NCBI GenBank assembly: GCA_964035575.1
Contig: OZ037929.1
Span: 248,001-312,000, forward strand
Origin: Rhynchopus sp. YZ270_cl-10
Taxonomy: Eukaryota; Euglenozoa; Diplonemea; Diplonemida; Diplonemidae
Length of the DNA stretch: 64,000 nucleotides
Direction: 5' to 3'
In this document: in pieces, positions 22,006 through 32,278 of the stretch
How the letters are laid out: each line of letters begins with the position of its first letter
Position numbering within the stretch: the first letter of the stretch is position 1
Position numbers and translations under genes: made by a program
The notes under the pieces: model-generated
What the model saw: the letters and a program-made list of their open reading frames with translations, nothing else
What the model was told of the DNA's origin: nothing
Databases searched by the model: none

Positions 22006-24326
22006 GGGGAAATGGAGGGTATTCGTACCTGACTTGCAGCAACTTTTACTTTAAGCTTGATGCTATCAAGAGTGGCTCCGGCAGATTGGATTCTGAAGAG
22101 GGAGAAATTTTTGAAAAAGGTTGAGAAGATGACCCCGGGTGACTAAGCCTTTCGTTGCTGAGTCACCTTCATCACATTTCGTTATCGCGCAACATGAAAA
22201 AGTTGGAAGTAGGGGGGGGGGGGGGGGGGGGAACCTCAGTACATACTTTACCACCTCTACCTCCCGCCTCTCCTGCAGCAGGCGGATCTGCTTCTCCAAC
22301 AGGAGGTCCATCGGGCGCGACATAAAGCTGCGTGCCACAAGCATGCCGTTGGAGTACAGGATGATCAGGTGCAGGGAGCGCTCCTTCTCGCCGTCAACCC
22401 TGCGTGGATAAATGAAACATTTAAAGCAGACAACAATATCACACATGGTAGTCTGGACGACTCTAGACTTTTTAAAATCCTAAAGTTTCTTAACCTTTTC
22501 TTGACTTTCAGTAATCAGGAAAACCGACCGACGTTTGGTACCCGGACGGCGCCGGCTCAGCTGAGCCCGACTACTAGGCCGGGTGGCCTGGGCTGCCAAC
22601 GCACGCCAACCACACACGACAACTACTCCAAAAAGTGGGTGTCTTGAGTCTGGCACAGTCGGCCAGACGACATGGATGTAAAAACTCAAACAGAATTAAC
22701 AAGGCAATGACAGCTGCGTTCGACACAGGAGGGTGGCAGCTATTGCAAGCAGTTATTAGTGGAGTGAAGTGAAGAAGCGACTGGTCGACCACATGAAGAG
22801 GCACACGAACACCCAAAAGCGCAATCACGCCAGCAAATAGAGGACACAGCAGGAAAGACACCATCGCGACCGCCCATACGGGACGAGGGGGCACGCTCGC
22901 TTCATGCAAAGCAGCTAGCAAGGACCAGAACCATGGTGAAAATCGCGCGGGATAAGGACAGAGACCTTCGCACCTACGAAGGTAATACGTGGAAGGGGTC
23001 CTCCACGGATTCGCAGCGGTCGCTTGGGCTTGCAGACGTGGAGGATCGGGATCTTGGTAGAATCGATTACGAACACACTTATGTTAACCCGACGTCACGC
23101 ACAACATCCAAAGCACTGCACGCACAACCACCCCAAAGGAAAGACTGCAAGAACGACGGCTGCCTCAACGACTCTCATATTCTATTCCAAATCACCCCCA
23201 TCACATACCTTCTAACCTGTATGCTGCGTATCCCTTTTGACGGCTCTATTGCCACCTGCTCTGAGTAAAGCGACCCCTCCACAGCTGTAGCATCTTGCGT
23301 CACGGAGTCGGACCGTACAAAGATCTTTTCACAGCGTTGCGAGGAGAACGCTGTGAGCAGCAGCTTTGGCGCGAAGGGAATCGGCAGGGCGTGCAGACGC
23401 ACACTAGCAATACCCGAGAGGGGGTGCGGGCTGCTATGTGTCTGCGCCTCCTCCTCGAATTTGGCAGGCGTCTCGGAAACATCCACCTCAGCGAGGAGAG
23501 GTGCGTTTAGTCTCCACTCCCCATCTTTATGCGCTAACACCAACAGACTAGATAGTTTGGTCGCACTCCACGCGATGCTCCGAACAGGAGTCAAAAAGTC
23601 CCGCCCCCACACCTTCTCTCCGCTTCTTGTATCAATTACTACCACCGCGGTACCTCCGTACACAGCAACATAACTCTTCGTTGGATGCAAAGAAAGCTGG
23701 TGTGGCGTTCCATTCAGAAGGCATGGTGAGATCGTTTCAACAAAGGAGTGGGTTAGTTGTATTGCAGGTTCAGAGGATTGCGAGACAGCGGACACTATCG
23801 AGGCGCTTCCGTCAAATGAAGGCATATTCGCAACAGGCACCGCCGTGGGGGTCCCATTGTCGGTCTCGCACCGCCAGATCTTTACGATACCCCGTTGCAG
23901 CCCGCTGTTCCCAGAGGTGACCAAGACGTTGGGAAGGCCTCCCCAAGCGATGAGGGGGGTGATGTGCACTGCACGCCCGCAAGGTGCGACCACGTGGCCA
24001 ACCAGACCCATGGTGAGTCGACTGTAGATCAGTACGTCTGCGCCCACGACGACAGCGAGGAGGTGCTGCAGGCTCTCCCCACAGCACCATGTGCAGTAGG
24101 TGATCGCGCGAACGTTCGGGCAGAACTCCTTCGGGACAACTGCGGTGCGCCGCTCCCGCTCCACAGAGGAGTCAAGCTCAAGAACATAAACCATACGCAG
24201 GTTGAACGTTGCGAGGTAGCGGTGTCCGCGGTCAAGTGCTACCATAGTAAAATCCGGCTGTGGAAGCCTCGTCTTGCACAACGACTGTTGCCAAAGGAAT
24301 TTCCCCGGGCCATTTTGTGTGGCCAT
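19131..24326 (-). CDS. WDR59/Sea3-like GATOR2 (SEACAT) subunit, 5 exons
   Basis: Exons are 23209-24326, 22247-22399, 22029-22092, 21169-21687 and 19131-20102. Every donor is GT, every acceptor AG, and phases agree, giving 941 residues. Exon 1 encodes WD40-like beta-propeller sequence (for example LQRGIVKIWRCETDNG, GTAVVVIDTRSGEKVW). Exons 2-4 give an RWD-like domain (LHLIILYSNGMLVARSF; SANPPVVFFEVL; a helical VLDEIVGYMRQAILDAV segment). Exon 5 ends in the zinc-binding module CAVCSRAVRGLSSTCRLCGH, HVLCL and CPLGCGCHC, which matches the C-terminus of WDR59 residue pattern for residue pattern. In other eukaryotes GATOR2 opposes GATOR1 and activates TORC1 on lysosomes or vacuoles. The regions between the domains are shorter than in animals. 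Intron 4 (1,066 bases) carries two minisatellite arrays; intron 2 carries a hairpin repeat. Confidence 0.85.
20242..20312 (+). repeat. Minisatellite GGGGACTCCTGGGGAGAGGG, short array
   Basis: About three and a half units of a 20-21 bp minisatellite inside intron 4 of the WDR59-like gene. Same unit as the long array at 20712-21152. Confidence 0.9.
20712..21152 (+). repeat. Minisatellite GGGGACTCCTGGGGAGAGGG, long array
   Basis: About 21 units, 20-22 bp long because the G run varies. It ends 17 bases before the donor of exon 4 of the WDR59-like gene. On the transcribed strand each unit reads CCCCTCTCCCCAG followed by GAGTCCCC, a pyrimidine tract plus CAG, so the array presents repeated 3' splice-site look-alikes inside the intron. 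Frames through the array translate as Pro/Ser or Gly/Glu repeats and are not genes. Confidence 0.95.
22126..22169 (+). repeat. Structured hairpin repeat within an intron
   Basis: AGATGACC, then GTGACTAAGC-CTTTCGTT-GCTGAGTCACC. Here the inner stem has gained a U-G or C-G type change (CTAAGC with GCTGAG) and extends to GTGACT/AGTCAC, a longer stem than in other copies. It lies in intron 2 of the WDR59-like gene. Confidence 0.55.
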
Positions 24327-24995
24327 TTGCTTAGGGCTTTTTTGGATGAGATACTCAAAAAGAAATTGCCGTTTTGTGGGGAAATCCCTTTTTTATTGGG
24401 ACTACGGAGTACGGAAGGGCATCGGACTTCTTTTGTGCAAAGGTTGTGTATTCTGTGGATGTGGAGAATTTATTTGAAATGTTCAAAGAAAAACGGTGTT
24501 GAAATTGGTGAAATTTTCGCAATTTTTTTCGTTCATATTTTGTCTGAAAGATGGTTGTGACTCATTTCGTGCACAACAATCTGAAAAAAAAAAAGAAAAC
24601 ACTGTCACAACAAATTTTTCTCCCTGATTATGTTCTTGTTCAGGACACAAAAAAGGGAAGCTACACATATAAAAAAACACACACACACACAAGAACAGCG
24701 CAACTACATCCCATGGGGGGCATATGTTGTGCGAATGGATTTTTTTTTTCTTTTTTCTTTCATTTTCTCTTTTTCGCGGCTATTTTGAATTTTTGTTTTT
24801 TGTTTTTTTTGTTTTTTTGTAGAACAGACTTTTCATTACCTGATCAAAAACACTAACGAAACTTATTGGATTATTGTTGCATCGACAATCACCTACCGAG
24901 GTAGGATCTGTACAACACAATGTCGCCCAAAGGCTTTGTACTTAATCGGTATGGACGGAGGCCATCCTCAACCCTAGAAAGTAGCTTATATTTTT

Positions 24996-25040
24996 TTGAA
25001 AAACTTTGCATTAGTGCAACCACCCGAGGATGCACTCCAC
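24996..25040 (+). repeat. C-type module
   Basis: GAAAAACTTTGCATTAGTGC is followed by AACCACCCGAGGATGCACTC and CAC. It lies 670 bases upstream of the WDR59-like start codon, in the same relative orientation as the copies upstream of other genes. Confidence 0.55.
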
Positions 25041-25403
25041 AACCCTCATCCTATGATGTTTCCCCCACCGACGAACGTAGCTTAACAAAGGAGAAATAGT
25101 TCTGCACCAATCACCCCCCCACCCATCCAACAAGGTAATTGAGCAAAATCAACGGAAAAAAAACCCCTTCTTTTCCTATCAGAGTTATTGTTGTGGGGGC
25201 AGATAGGAGAGAAAAAGCTAGCATTTCCCCCCCTCCTCCTCCCCCCTCTCCAGAGCCCGCGGACCTCCCCCGAAAATTAATTATGCACCCCCTTCCAACC
25301 CCCGTCCCGCCCAAAAAACAAAAAAAAAAAAAAACCTCTCCCGAGCTTTCTCCGTCCGCTGACAAGCTAGTCACAGGAAGAAGAAGATCAAAACTCGGTC
25401 GAG

Positions 25404-25428
25404 CCCGGGCGCGCTTCGCGCGCCCGGG
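25404..25428. repeat. Perfect GC-rich hairpin, 11-bp arms
   Basis: CCCGGGCGCGC, a three-base TTC loop and GCGCGCCCGGG. The region is otherwise AT-rich. No T run follows on either side, so I see no terminator signature. Confidence 0.85.
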
Positions 25429-25850
25429 TCCCCACCCCAGCTCAAGTTGGGGGCCTCCGGCGGAATGTGAGAATTGCTCGGTTATCCGACGGCGGAGTTC
25501 GGCACTTTATTGATATTTGCACCAGGCACACATGGTGCACGAATTATCAGTAACCTCAGTTTTTTTACAAAAGAAACGGCGGTATGTCACCCAAAGGTTC
25601 CAAGCGAAGCCACGGTACGCAACATTTCAAAAAAATGCGCTTAAAATTGTACATTTTTACAGGCAAACAATGTCACGGGAATGGTGTGATGCAGGCTTGC
25701 GCCGCAGGCGCACGGTACGCTACTTTTTTCCTTTCGCCATGCTGCGTGCTTCCTTTTCCTTCGACGTTTGACCAATTGAGTCCGGCTCGATGGTATCTCA
25801 AAAAATTCCCCATAATATGGGCCCCTCCTCCCCCCCAAAAAAAAATCCAA

Positions 25851-25915
25851 AACCCCCGTCCCTGGACGGGGGTTTGGGACGGGGGTCGGTTTTTGGAAAA
25901 TAATTGACCCCCGTC
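25851..25915. repeat. Two adjacent CCCCCGTCC hairpins
   Basis: AACCCCCGTCC-CT-GGACGGGGGTT (25851-25874) is directly followed by GACGGGGGTC ... GACCCCCGTC (25878-25915), and a further GGGACGGGG copy follows. All arms use the same 9-10 base word in alternating orientation. Confidence 0.8.
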
Positions 25916-26071
25916 CGGGACGGGGTGAACGGGGGTGTTCCGCGGACTCTGCCCCTCTCCCAAACGAACACGTTCAGATACTATCTCTGTTTAGGAGGAA
26001 CAAAGGAAGGGTCTGGTTGAAACTATGGTTGTCGTGTTTCCCCCCGCGGGATGGGATGGGATGGGATGCAC

Positions 26072-26212
26072 GACTACTAGTCGTAACGAGTATGTGTTAA
26101 ACTAATAGTGCTGCTGGTGTAACACTTCGCAACACACTACGTCATTTTCGACTAGTGGAACTACTAATCATCACGACTATGTGCTAAACTAGTAGTTGCT
26201 ACTGGTGTAGCA
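26072..26212. repeat. Imperfect ~55-bp direct repeat rich in ACTAGT
   Basis: The segment 26072-26125 (containing TATGTGTTAAACTAATAGTG) recurs at 26157-26212 (containing TATGTGCTAAACTAGTAGTT). CTAGT/ACTAG palindromes continue to about 26270. Confidence 0.65.
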
Positions 26213-27137
26213 CTATAGTCGTAAAACACTAGTCATTTGGACCATAGTGGCACTACTAGTAGCCGAAAATGCAATCCTGACTAGTCTGTCGTGTGGTGTA
26301 TAGAGGGAGAGGATAATAGAGGCTAGAGTGTGAGGCCACGGAGTTTTTCAAAGTTCAAAAAAAAACATCTGAGAAAAAAAAAATCCCCCCCAAAGAGAAA
26401 GGGCACGATATGTTTCGATGTGCTGAGAGCAACACCAGCAAAACACAGACACAGACACACACACAACTACAAAAACCTGAACAAAACCAAAACAAAAGTA
26501 AACTAAAGAAAAAAAAAGCAAATGCAGATTACACAGAGAGAGCAAGGTCAGTTTCGTTATACAAAAAAAAACTGATTGGGGAGATGAATTTTGATCGTTC
26601 GACATCTTTTTTTCGAAAACAAAAGCAAAAAAAAACAGATATTGAATGTGCCTCTCGCACACGATGCAACAACAATAAAAAGGAAAACGTTGAAAGACGA
26701 AGATATGCGTCACGTGCATAGCCACTATACACATCTAATAAAAACTGGAACCATTTGACCCTGAATGACCCGGAAGGCAAGTGGAGAACTGAGAACTGTA
26801 CAAAGAGGTGGTAAGTACACACATTGGGGTGGCCCGAGGGTACGGTGTTTAGCATTTACAAAAAAAAAAATCACAAAAAATCACATGATTTTGATTCTGT
26901 TGTGACGTATTGTGATTTTCTCCGAAAAACTAGAAAATGACTAATTCACCGCGACCACTGGCCACCCCAACAGAGTCCGACAACTTTTTTATGTCCATAC
27001 CGAAAATGGGTCACGAGCGCAAAAATATATAAAAAGCACCCTGATATACCCAAACAACGGGCAATCGGGTTGAAAACAAAAGATGTTATGTAACCTACGA
27101 AGGACACACACACACAGACAAAAAAAATACAATTCGA

Positions 27138-27173
27138 CAAATGAACCTAAGCCTCTCTGCGCTTAGCCACCTT
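27138..27173 (+). repeat. Structured hairpin repeat
   Basis: AAATGAACCTAAGC, loop CTCTCTGC, then GCTTAGCCACCTT. Compared with the copy at 2437, the loop gains one base and the outer stem is AATGA paired with the CCACCTT side. Confidence 0.55.
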
Positions 27174-27675
27174 CGAAAAAGAACAAAGACGAAGAAAAGC
27201 TCTCTTTTAAAAGATAATATGTTCGATAGCAATCACGCTATCTCTGTTTACAAAAATCATGGAAATATATAAAAGTGCATTCAAAAAAAAAACACTTCAT
27301 AAACGCTGTGCAGAGACCCACGCAGACGAGAAAGGGTGCTTGAGGTTTTTTCCTTGTTCCTAATACTCTTGCTCTCACGACCAAGACCTCTCACGATGGT
27401 GAAGTTTAATGGACGTGATTTGGTGGTTTCACTGTAGCTGCGGTCTTCATCGATCCCAGAGCCAAGACATCCACCGATAAGTGCAGTTGTTGTCGCCTGC
27501 AGTAGACAGCGCTACTAACAGGGACGCCAAAAGCCTGCTTACATGTACAACAGTGAAACCACAAAAGTAAAACAACCAAATCACCTCCATTTACTTCATC
27601 GTTGTGTTGATATGGGGGAGGGGACTTTGGTTCTGCTAGCAACAGAGGAAAAAAAAAGAAAACAAAATGTTTTAT

Positions 27676-27709
27676 AAGATGAACCTCAACCTCTCGTGTT
27701 GAGTCATCT
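27676..27709 (+). repeat. Structured hairpin repeat with a covarying stem
   Basis: AAGATGAACCTCAAC-CTCTCGT-GTTGAGTCATCT. The inner stem is CTCAAC/GTTGAG instead of CTAAGC/GCTTAG, and the outer stem AGATGA/TCATCT is now perfect, while the loop CTCTCGT is unchanged. Confidence 0.65.
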
Positions 27710-27774
27710 GAAGAAAGAGTTGAGATGAATTGTGCAAATACCACAACATCCCAAAATGGAACACAATCATAAGA

Positions 27775-27886
27775 TGGGGTTGATCAGAGGTACTTCTTTG
27801 TAACGATTTGTAACCGTTTGTAACTGTTGTGATTTTTCGTGATTTTTCTTGACTCGAGCTGCAAAAAAGTACCTCTGATCACCCCA
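27775..27886. repeat. Inverted-repeat hairpin element, 112 bp
   Basis: The arms TGGGGTTGATCAGAGGTACT (27775) and AAGTACCTCTGATCACCCCA (ending 27886) are inverted repeats with one extra T on the left. The centre holds short TTTGTAAC repeats. MITE-like; no target duplication recognised. Confidence 0.65.
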
Positions 27887-28137
27887 TAAGACAAGACCTT
27901 TTTTGCACCTTTTTCTGAGACGCACAAAGCAAAATAACAGAAAAAAAAAAAAACTGGCCATTTATTTTTATTTTTCTCTTTTTGGATCAAGCCTGAACAG
28001 CGTGAGGAAATCCGTTCTCAACCGGCTGTGGTGACTGACTAAAAAACTATATGCTTCGAACGGGGGGTAATAAAACACGTTTTGGCAAAAAAAAAAAAAA
28101 AAAAAGCTGAATCTCAGACACTCTCCTCACTTTAATA

Positions 28138-28886
28138 CCGTATTCGGAAAAATGTTGCAACGTAAAAATGTTGGAACGTAAAAATGTTGTAACGGAATAA
28201 TGTTGTAACGCTGCGGATCGCGGGAAGTTGTAACTTTATTCCGTTACAACATTTTTATGACTGGGGTGAACTTTGTCTTAGGGATTTTTTTTGGAACAGT
28301 CGGCATAATCCCCAACCTCACACACCACACCCCAATTTCAAGCCGATAATTAGTGTTTCAGGTTTTTCGACGTCCTCCCCCACCCCTCACCCAAATAAAA
28401 AATGAAACAAATGGGATTAGCCCAATTCTGCAAGCGCCGCAATCCCCACGAGCCTGTTTCGGAAGGAGGAGATGCCCCCAACCTGGCGTTCCTTGCTGGT
28501 AGCGCCGCAAGCGCAGTGGGGCTAGACGACAGCACATCTCGTGCTGTCGCAAATGAGGTCAGCGCTGCAAGCAGCACGCGAGCGGGAAAGGGGAAGTCTT
28601 TTTCCCTCGAGGAGCGGCGGCAGATCGGACAAGCCTGCCGGGACAGGGCTGGCGACCTGAACAGGACGCTGGCTTACTGGAACGACCCCCGCGCAGACCC
28701 CCCACGACGCGTCCTGGTGAAAGGAACCCTGAGCCCTTTCTTTTCAAAAACCACCCCCGCACCAGCAAAAATCCCTAAGACAAAAATAAACCCCAAAAAA
28801 ATGTTGTAACGGAATAATGTTGTAACGCTGGGCCATTTTTTCCAGCGTTACAACATTATTCCGTTGCAACATTTTTCCGACTACGG
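28138..28886 (+). mobile_element. TIR element with TA duplication (mariner-like), carrying a small ORF
   Basis: The ends CCGTATTCGGAAAAATG (28138) and its near-exact inverted copy CATTTTTCCGACTACGG (28886) are flanked by TA on both sides, as for Tc1/mariner-type insertion. Each end is itself a small foldback: the word AATGTTGTAACGGAATAATG occurs in the same orientation near 28178 and 28800, each followed by an inverted ATTCCGTTACAACATT-type word. The two foldbacks bracket about 530 bp with a 135-codon open frame. There is no recognisable transposase (no DDE/D pattern), so the element is non-autonomous. Confidence 0.65.
28402..28809 (+). CDS. Small ORF inside the TA-flanked element, unknown function
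   Basis: 135 codons from an ATG; the last codons run into the right-hand foldback. The middle has ordinary protein-like composition, with Ala/Ser-rich helices and KSFSLEERRQIGQACRDRAG, which looks like a helix-turn-helix or coiled segment. The end is Lys/Pro-rich. It could be a captured host gene piece or a remnant of a transposon protein. No family recognised. Confidence 0.4.
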   Translation: MKQMGLAQFCKRRNPHEPVSEGGDAPNLAFLAGSAASAVGLDDSTSRAVANEVSAASSTRAGKGKSFSLEERRQIGQACRDRAGDLNRTLAYWNDPRADPPRRVLVKGTLSPFFSKTTPAPAKIPKTKINPKKML

Positions 28887-28994
28887 TATTTCCGTTCAAA
28901 AAATCATGAAACAGAGAAAAATAAAAACAATCGGGAAAGAGACGAACTAAGAAAGAATACGATAGTGTTGTAGATGAAGGATCCTATAAGAAGT

Positions 28995-29030
28995 TACGAT
29001 GACCCGAAGCCTCTCGTTGCTTAGTCACCC
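28995..29030 (+). repeat. Structured hairpin repeat
   Basis: ACGATGACCCGAAGC, loop CTCTCGTT, GCTTAGTCACC. The inner stem is GAAGC/GCTTAG with a changed end pair. Confidence 0.55.
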
Positions 29031-29074
29031 TTTTTTTGATCACATATATAAAGAAATTAATAAGGGGGGTAGGG

Positions 29075-29380
29075 TTACTGGGGGGGGGCGAATAAGAGAT
29101 CAGGGGTGAATAAGAGATCAGGGCCGAATAAGAGATCAGGTTGAGATTTTGGGGGTATTTTTTTTTTTTTTTTTTGCATGCAACAGGGTTTTATCTTGAA
29201 AAAACATTTTGAAATTTTACCCTGTCTACCCGGTCTGGCAAAAAAGTGGTCAAAAAAAATTTTTCGCCTCCGGCGAAAATGTGTTTTTGCTTTTTTTCCC
29301 CCAAAAAAAAAAATTTATTTTTGGCTCGTCCGTTCGCCTAATAAGAGATGCCACATCTCTTATTCGCCCCCCCCCAGTAA
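29075..29380. repeat. Inverted-repeat element with GAATAAGAGATCAGG repeats
   Basis: TTACTGGGGGGGGGCGAATA (29075) is mirrored by TATTCGCCCCCCCCCAGTAA (ending 29380), and both run into AAGAGAT or its complement. The left side holds three tandem copies of GAATAAGAGATCAGG. About 306 bp; MITE-like, no target duplication recognised. Confidence 0.65.
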
Positions 29381-29400
29381 GCTTTTTGTGGTTTCCTTTT

Positions 29401-29510
29401 GAAAAACTATGGTAGGTGAAGACAGCCCCCGAGGATGCGCTCCACTCTTTATAGCATTTTTTTGATAAAATTGTTTGGAGTAGTGTAGTTGCCTCGGTTG
29501 CAAATCTCCT
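29401..29510 (+). repeat. C/D composite dispersed module
   Basis: GAAAAACTATGGTAGGTGAA is followed by the CGAGGATGCGCTCCAC block, CTTTATAGCATTTTTTTGAT and GGAGTAGTGTAGTTGCCTCG. The same order and spacing occur at 18035-18150, so this is one repeated unit. Confidence 0.6.
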
Positions 29511-29870
29511 CCTTTTTTTCCTCCCGCACAATCACAGAGAACTATTTGTAAAGTAAAAAAAAACCCTCCCTTCAATCACAGAGAAAATCCTAATTACACG
29601 CACACAAACCCAGATGAGGTACAGTGGTAAGCAATGATATTCTGCAGTTCAGAATTCATCTTAATTAACACCGAATTTTCAAACAGACACCACACTACAG
29701 ACCATATAACCTGCACTTCACGGGGGATCACCCCAGTGTTAGAGCTTGCATTTTTTGGCATTTTTTTGAAAATACAAAAAAATACAAAAATCAAGGGGAA
29801 ATCACGCAGAATAGGGTACCATCTAATATCCCTTCGATGCCCTCTCCTCTCCTCTCCACCATTCTCCACT

Positions 29871-32278
29871 TTACAATAGGCTTGCAATGCTAATTCGCGT
29901 GATCGCATTGGCCTCGTCTGTTGCAGAAGGCGGGACAGTATGGCCAAGGTCCGCTCCCTCTGAGGGTACACGGACTGCATCGAGGAAGCTCTCTGCTAGG
30001 ACCTCGCAGGCCGTGAGGCGCTCCTCAGGTGTCTTGTGCAGCATGCCTGTGACCATCGAGGTGAAGTCCTTCCCAACACCGCGTGGGAGTGCCACTTCAT
30101 GACTTCGGACACGGCTTGCAAGTGACACCTCGGTAGCAGTGTGGGAAACGAAAGGATGCTGAAAGGTGAAAGGGGGTGTGTGTTGAAAAAGGGATTGAAA
30201 AAACTGTAATATAAAATCTGTAGCAATACCTGTCCAACCCGCAGAGTGATGAGCATGACCCCCATCGCCCAGATGTCCCCTTCCAGTGTTGCTGCGGATG
30301 CGTTCTTCTCGAACATCTGTGAGGGGGGGGTTATTTTTGTTTCATTTTGGTTCATCCGCCCACACACAATCTTCACATTTTTTACACAAAAAAATGACTA
30401 TTTTTGTTAAAAGCCCCCCAAACAACACACCTCTGGAGCTGCAGAAGGCGATCCCACCTGCAGCCCTGGTGGTCTCAATGTTGACATCAAACCCACATTC
30501 GTCAACTTCGCCACTGCCTGCAACGTGTCTGGGATGATCAATACATTCTCAGGCCTCACATCACCGTGAGACAACCCCATCTTATGCAGATACGCCAGCC
30601 CTGACGCCGCCCCAAACAGATAATGCGCCAACAGCTTATCCGGGAGCACCGGTGTCAGCAGCTCCCCCCTCGCCTGGTCCACATGCCCCACGCTTGCCTC
30701 CGAGGTGCACAGCGCTGCTACTGCGTACACATCTGGTATCCCATCCTCCGCATCCCCTACCAAGACTTCTAGCGTTGTGACGATGTTGCGATGGCGGAGG
30801 CGCTTCAACAATGCAATCTCAGAGCGCTTTTCTTCGAGGTAAGCTCCACTCGCTTCATTGCTTCGTAAGAACCGCACCGTCAACCCCGCCCCCGCCGGCG
30901 CCTGCGCCCTCGCAGAGGGACTCATCAACCTCGTGGACACCCCTCCTTTGCTGACAGTCTTCGCAGCTTGCTTGCTTAAATCCCGCGCAAAGTATGCTTT
31001 GCTTACGACCTCCCCAGAGTATGCACGGTGCGGTGGGGTAGAGGGTTGCCCTGCAGGAGAAAGCCCTGTTGCTCGGAGCAGTTGGTATTGGTTGAGAATC
31101 GTCCCCCCAATGATGTTCTGATAGCTTAGGGCGTTTGCACTGCTGTGGCGGGTGTCGAGCAGGATGGACGCGATTTTTGCGGTCGACAAATTCCTCGTAG
31201 GTGTCGACGAAGATGACCCAGAATCGCTGACAGGAGCAGCAGAACGGACGCCGCCTTCGGATGCCGTAACCTTCACATTGTCCTGCGGCGTGGAGGAGGA
31301 TGTGCTCCCAAAGGTTAGGTCCGACAACGCTAGCCTCGTATCGGATGAGTCACCCCGCATGGGCGGCATCTTTGCTGTCAAATCGGTCACCACCGACCCC
31401 TTTTTTGAAAGCTCCGAAGTAGATGGGGTCTGAGCCGTAGAAAGGGTGTTCACAGCGCCGTTTGCAGCTAATTCTGATGCAGGCGGCATTTTTGCAGTCA
31501 AATCTGTTACACAGGACCGTTCTGGGGAGACACCACCACCGGGGTTTCCCCCACTCCATGTATCTGCCGTGGCCTGTCTTGGCGGCATTTTTGCAGTCGC
31601 ATCCGTTACCACCGACGAATCTCGAAGCAGTTTTGGGGTAGACCCTCCATTCTCCGATACCACTGGAGGGGGTACTTTGATCGTTACCTCCGATGCCGTA
31701 TTATTTGTCAACCCTGTTGCAGAAAGGGCAGGCGTAGATGCAGACATTATCGTGGACGGCTGATCTGGGTGGCCCATGGGGGGTAGAGGGGGTGCGTGGA
31801 CCGGAAACCTTCCGCTTAAGGAGGATACTGTGGTGTTCTTCTGCCGTTCCTCTGCGTCGACCTCACGCTGCATGACCTGGAGAGAGGAGACGCTGGAGAT
31901 AGAGTCGGCCCGGATGGTCCCCGGGACGTCTAATGCGCCCTGTTTGGGTTTGATTGTCCCCACTGTGGCCATTAATGAGCTCTTTACGGTTGACACATCG
32001 GACAATGAGAAGGATAGCATAGGGTGTGATTGAGGCTCCTCCTGAGGGTGCTCCGGGCTTAAGGATAAATCCTTGAGGGATTCGTCCGAGGAGCTGCCTT
32101 CGGAAACTACTTCTTCGCCCTGGACGCTGTTGCTTCCGTCCTTCTTCTTCCCGTTGAGGCGGTGTCGCCGTCCTGCTGCCCGACCACGACGTCCTGGAGC
32201 AACTCCACCACGGCCTGCGGTAAGCGCATTCACCTGACGCATCTGTTCGGAGAGTGTCGACGATGCGGTGGAAGCCAT
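29871..32278 (-). CDS. Protein kinase-like pseudokinase with N-terminal repeats, 3 exons
   Basis: Exons are 30431-32278, 30230-30316 and 29871-30158, all phase 0, giving 740 residues. Residues 1-370 are Ser/Thr-rich and probably disordered. They carry three copies of the motif S-x-VTD-x-TAKMPP (222-233, 255-266, 295-306). The kinase fold follows: a C-helix region (IALLKRLRHRNIVTTLEVL), a catalytic loop HGDVRPENVL (571-580), an activation segment start TNVG (593-596) where DFG is expected, an APE motif at the exon 1 end (614-616), subdomain IX GDIWAMGVML and a final TPEERLTACEVL. The glycine loop is not recognisable, the beta-3 strand reads VRFL with no VAIK lysine, and the DFG aspartate is replaced by Asn. 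It is probably catalytically dead or very weak, and likely a scaffold or regulator. The neighbours give no clue to its partner. Confidence 0.85.

Larger units (their letters stand above)
24327..28137. other. Gene-free stretch of repeats and palindromes
   Basis: No gene supported. Contents: a C-type module (24996-25040), GC-rich hairpins (25404-25428 and 25851-25915), an ACTAGT-rich duplicated block (26072-26212), hairpin repeats (26643-26666, 27138-27173, 27676-27709), a 112-bp inverted repeat (27775-27886) and long A and T runs. Confidence 0.6.
28887..29870. other. Gene-free stretch 3' of the pseudokinase gene
   Basis: A hairpin repeat (28995-29030), an inverted-repeat element (29075-29380) and a C/D composite module (29401-29510) fill this stretch. 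The remainder, about 29580-29870, probably includes the 3' untranslated region of the pseudokinase gene. Confidence 0.5.

Noticed and set aside
25404-25428. Rho-independent terminator
   Set aside because: The hairpin has no following T run, and the genome is eukaryotic.
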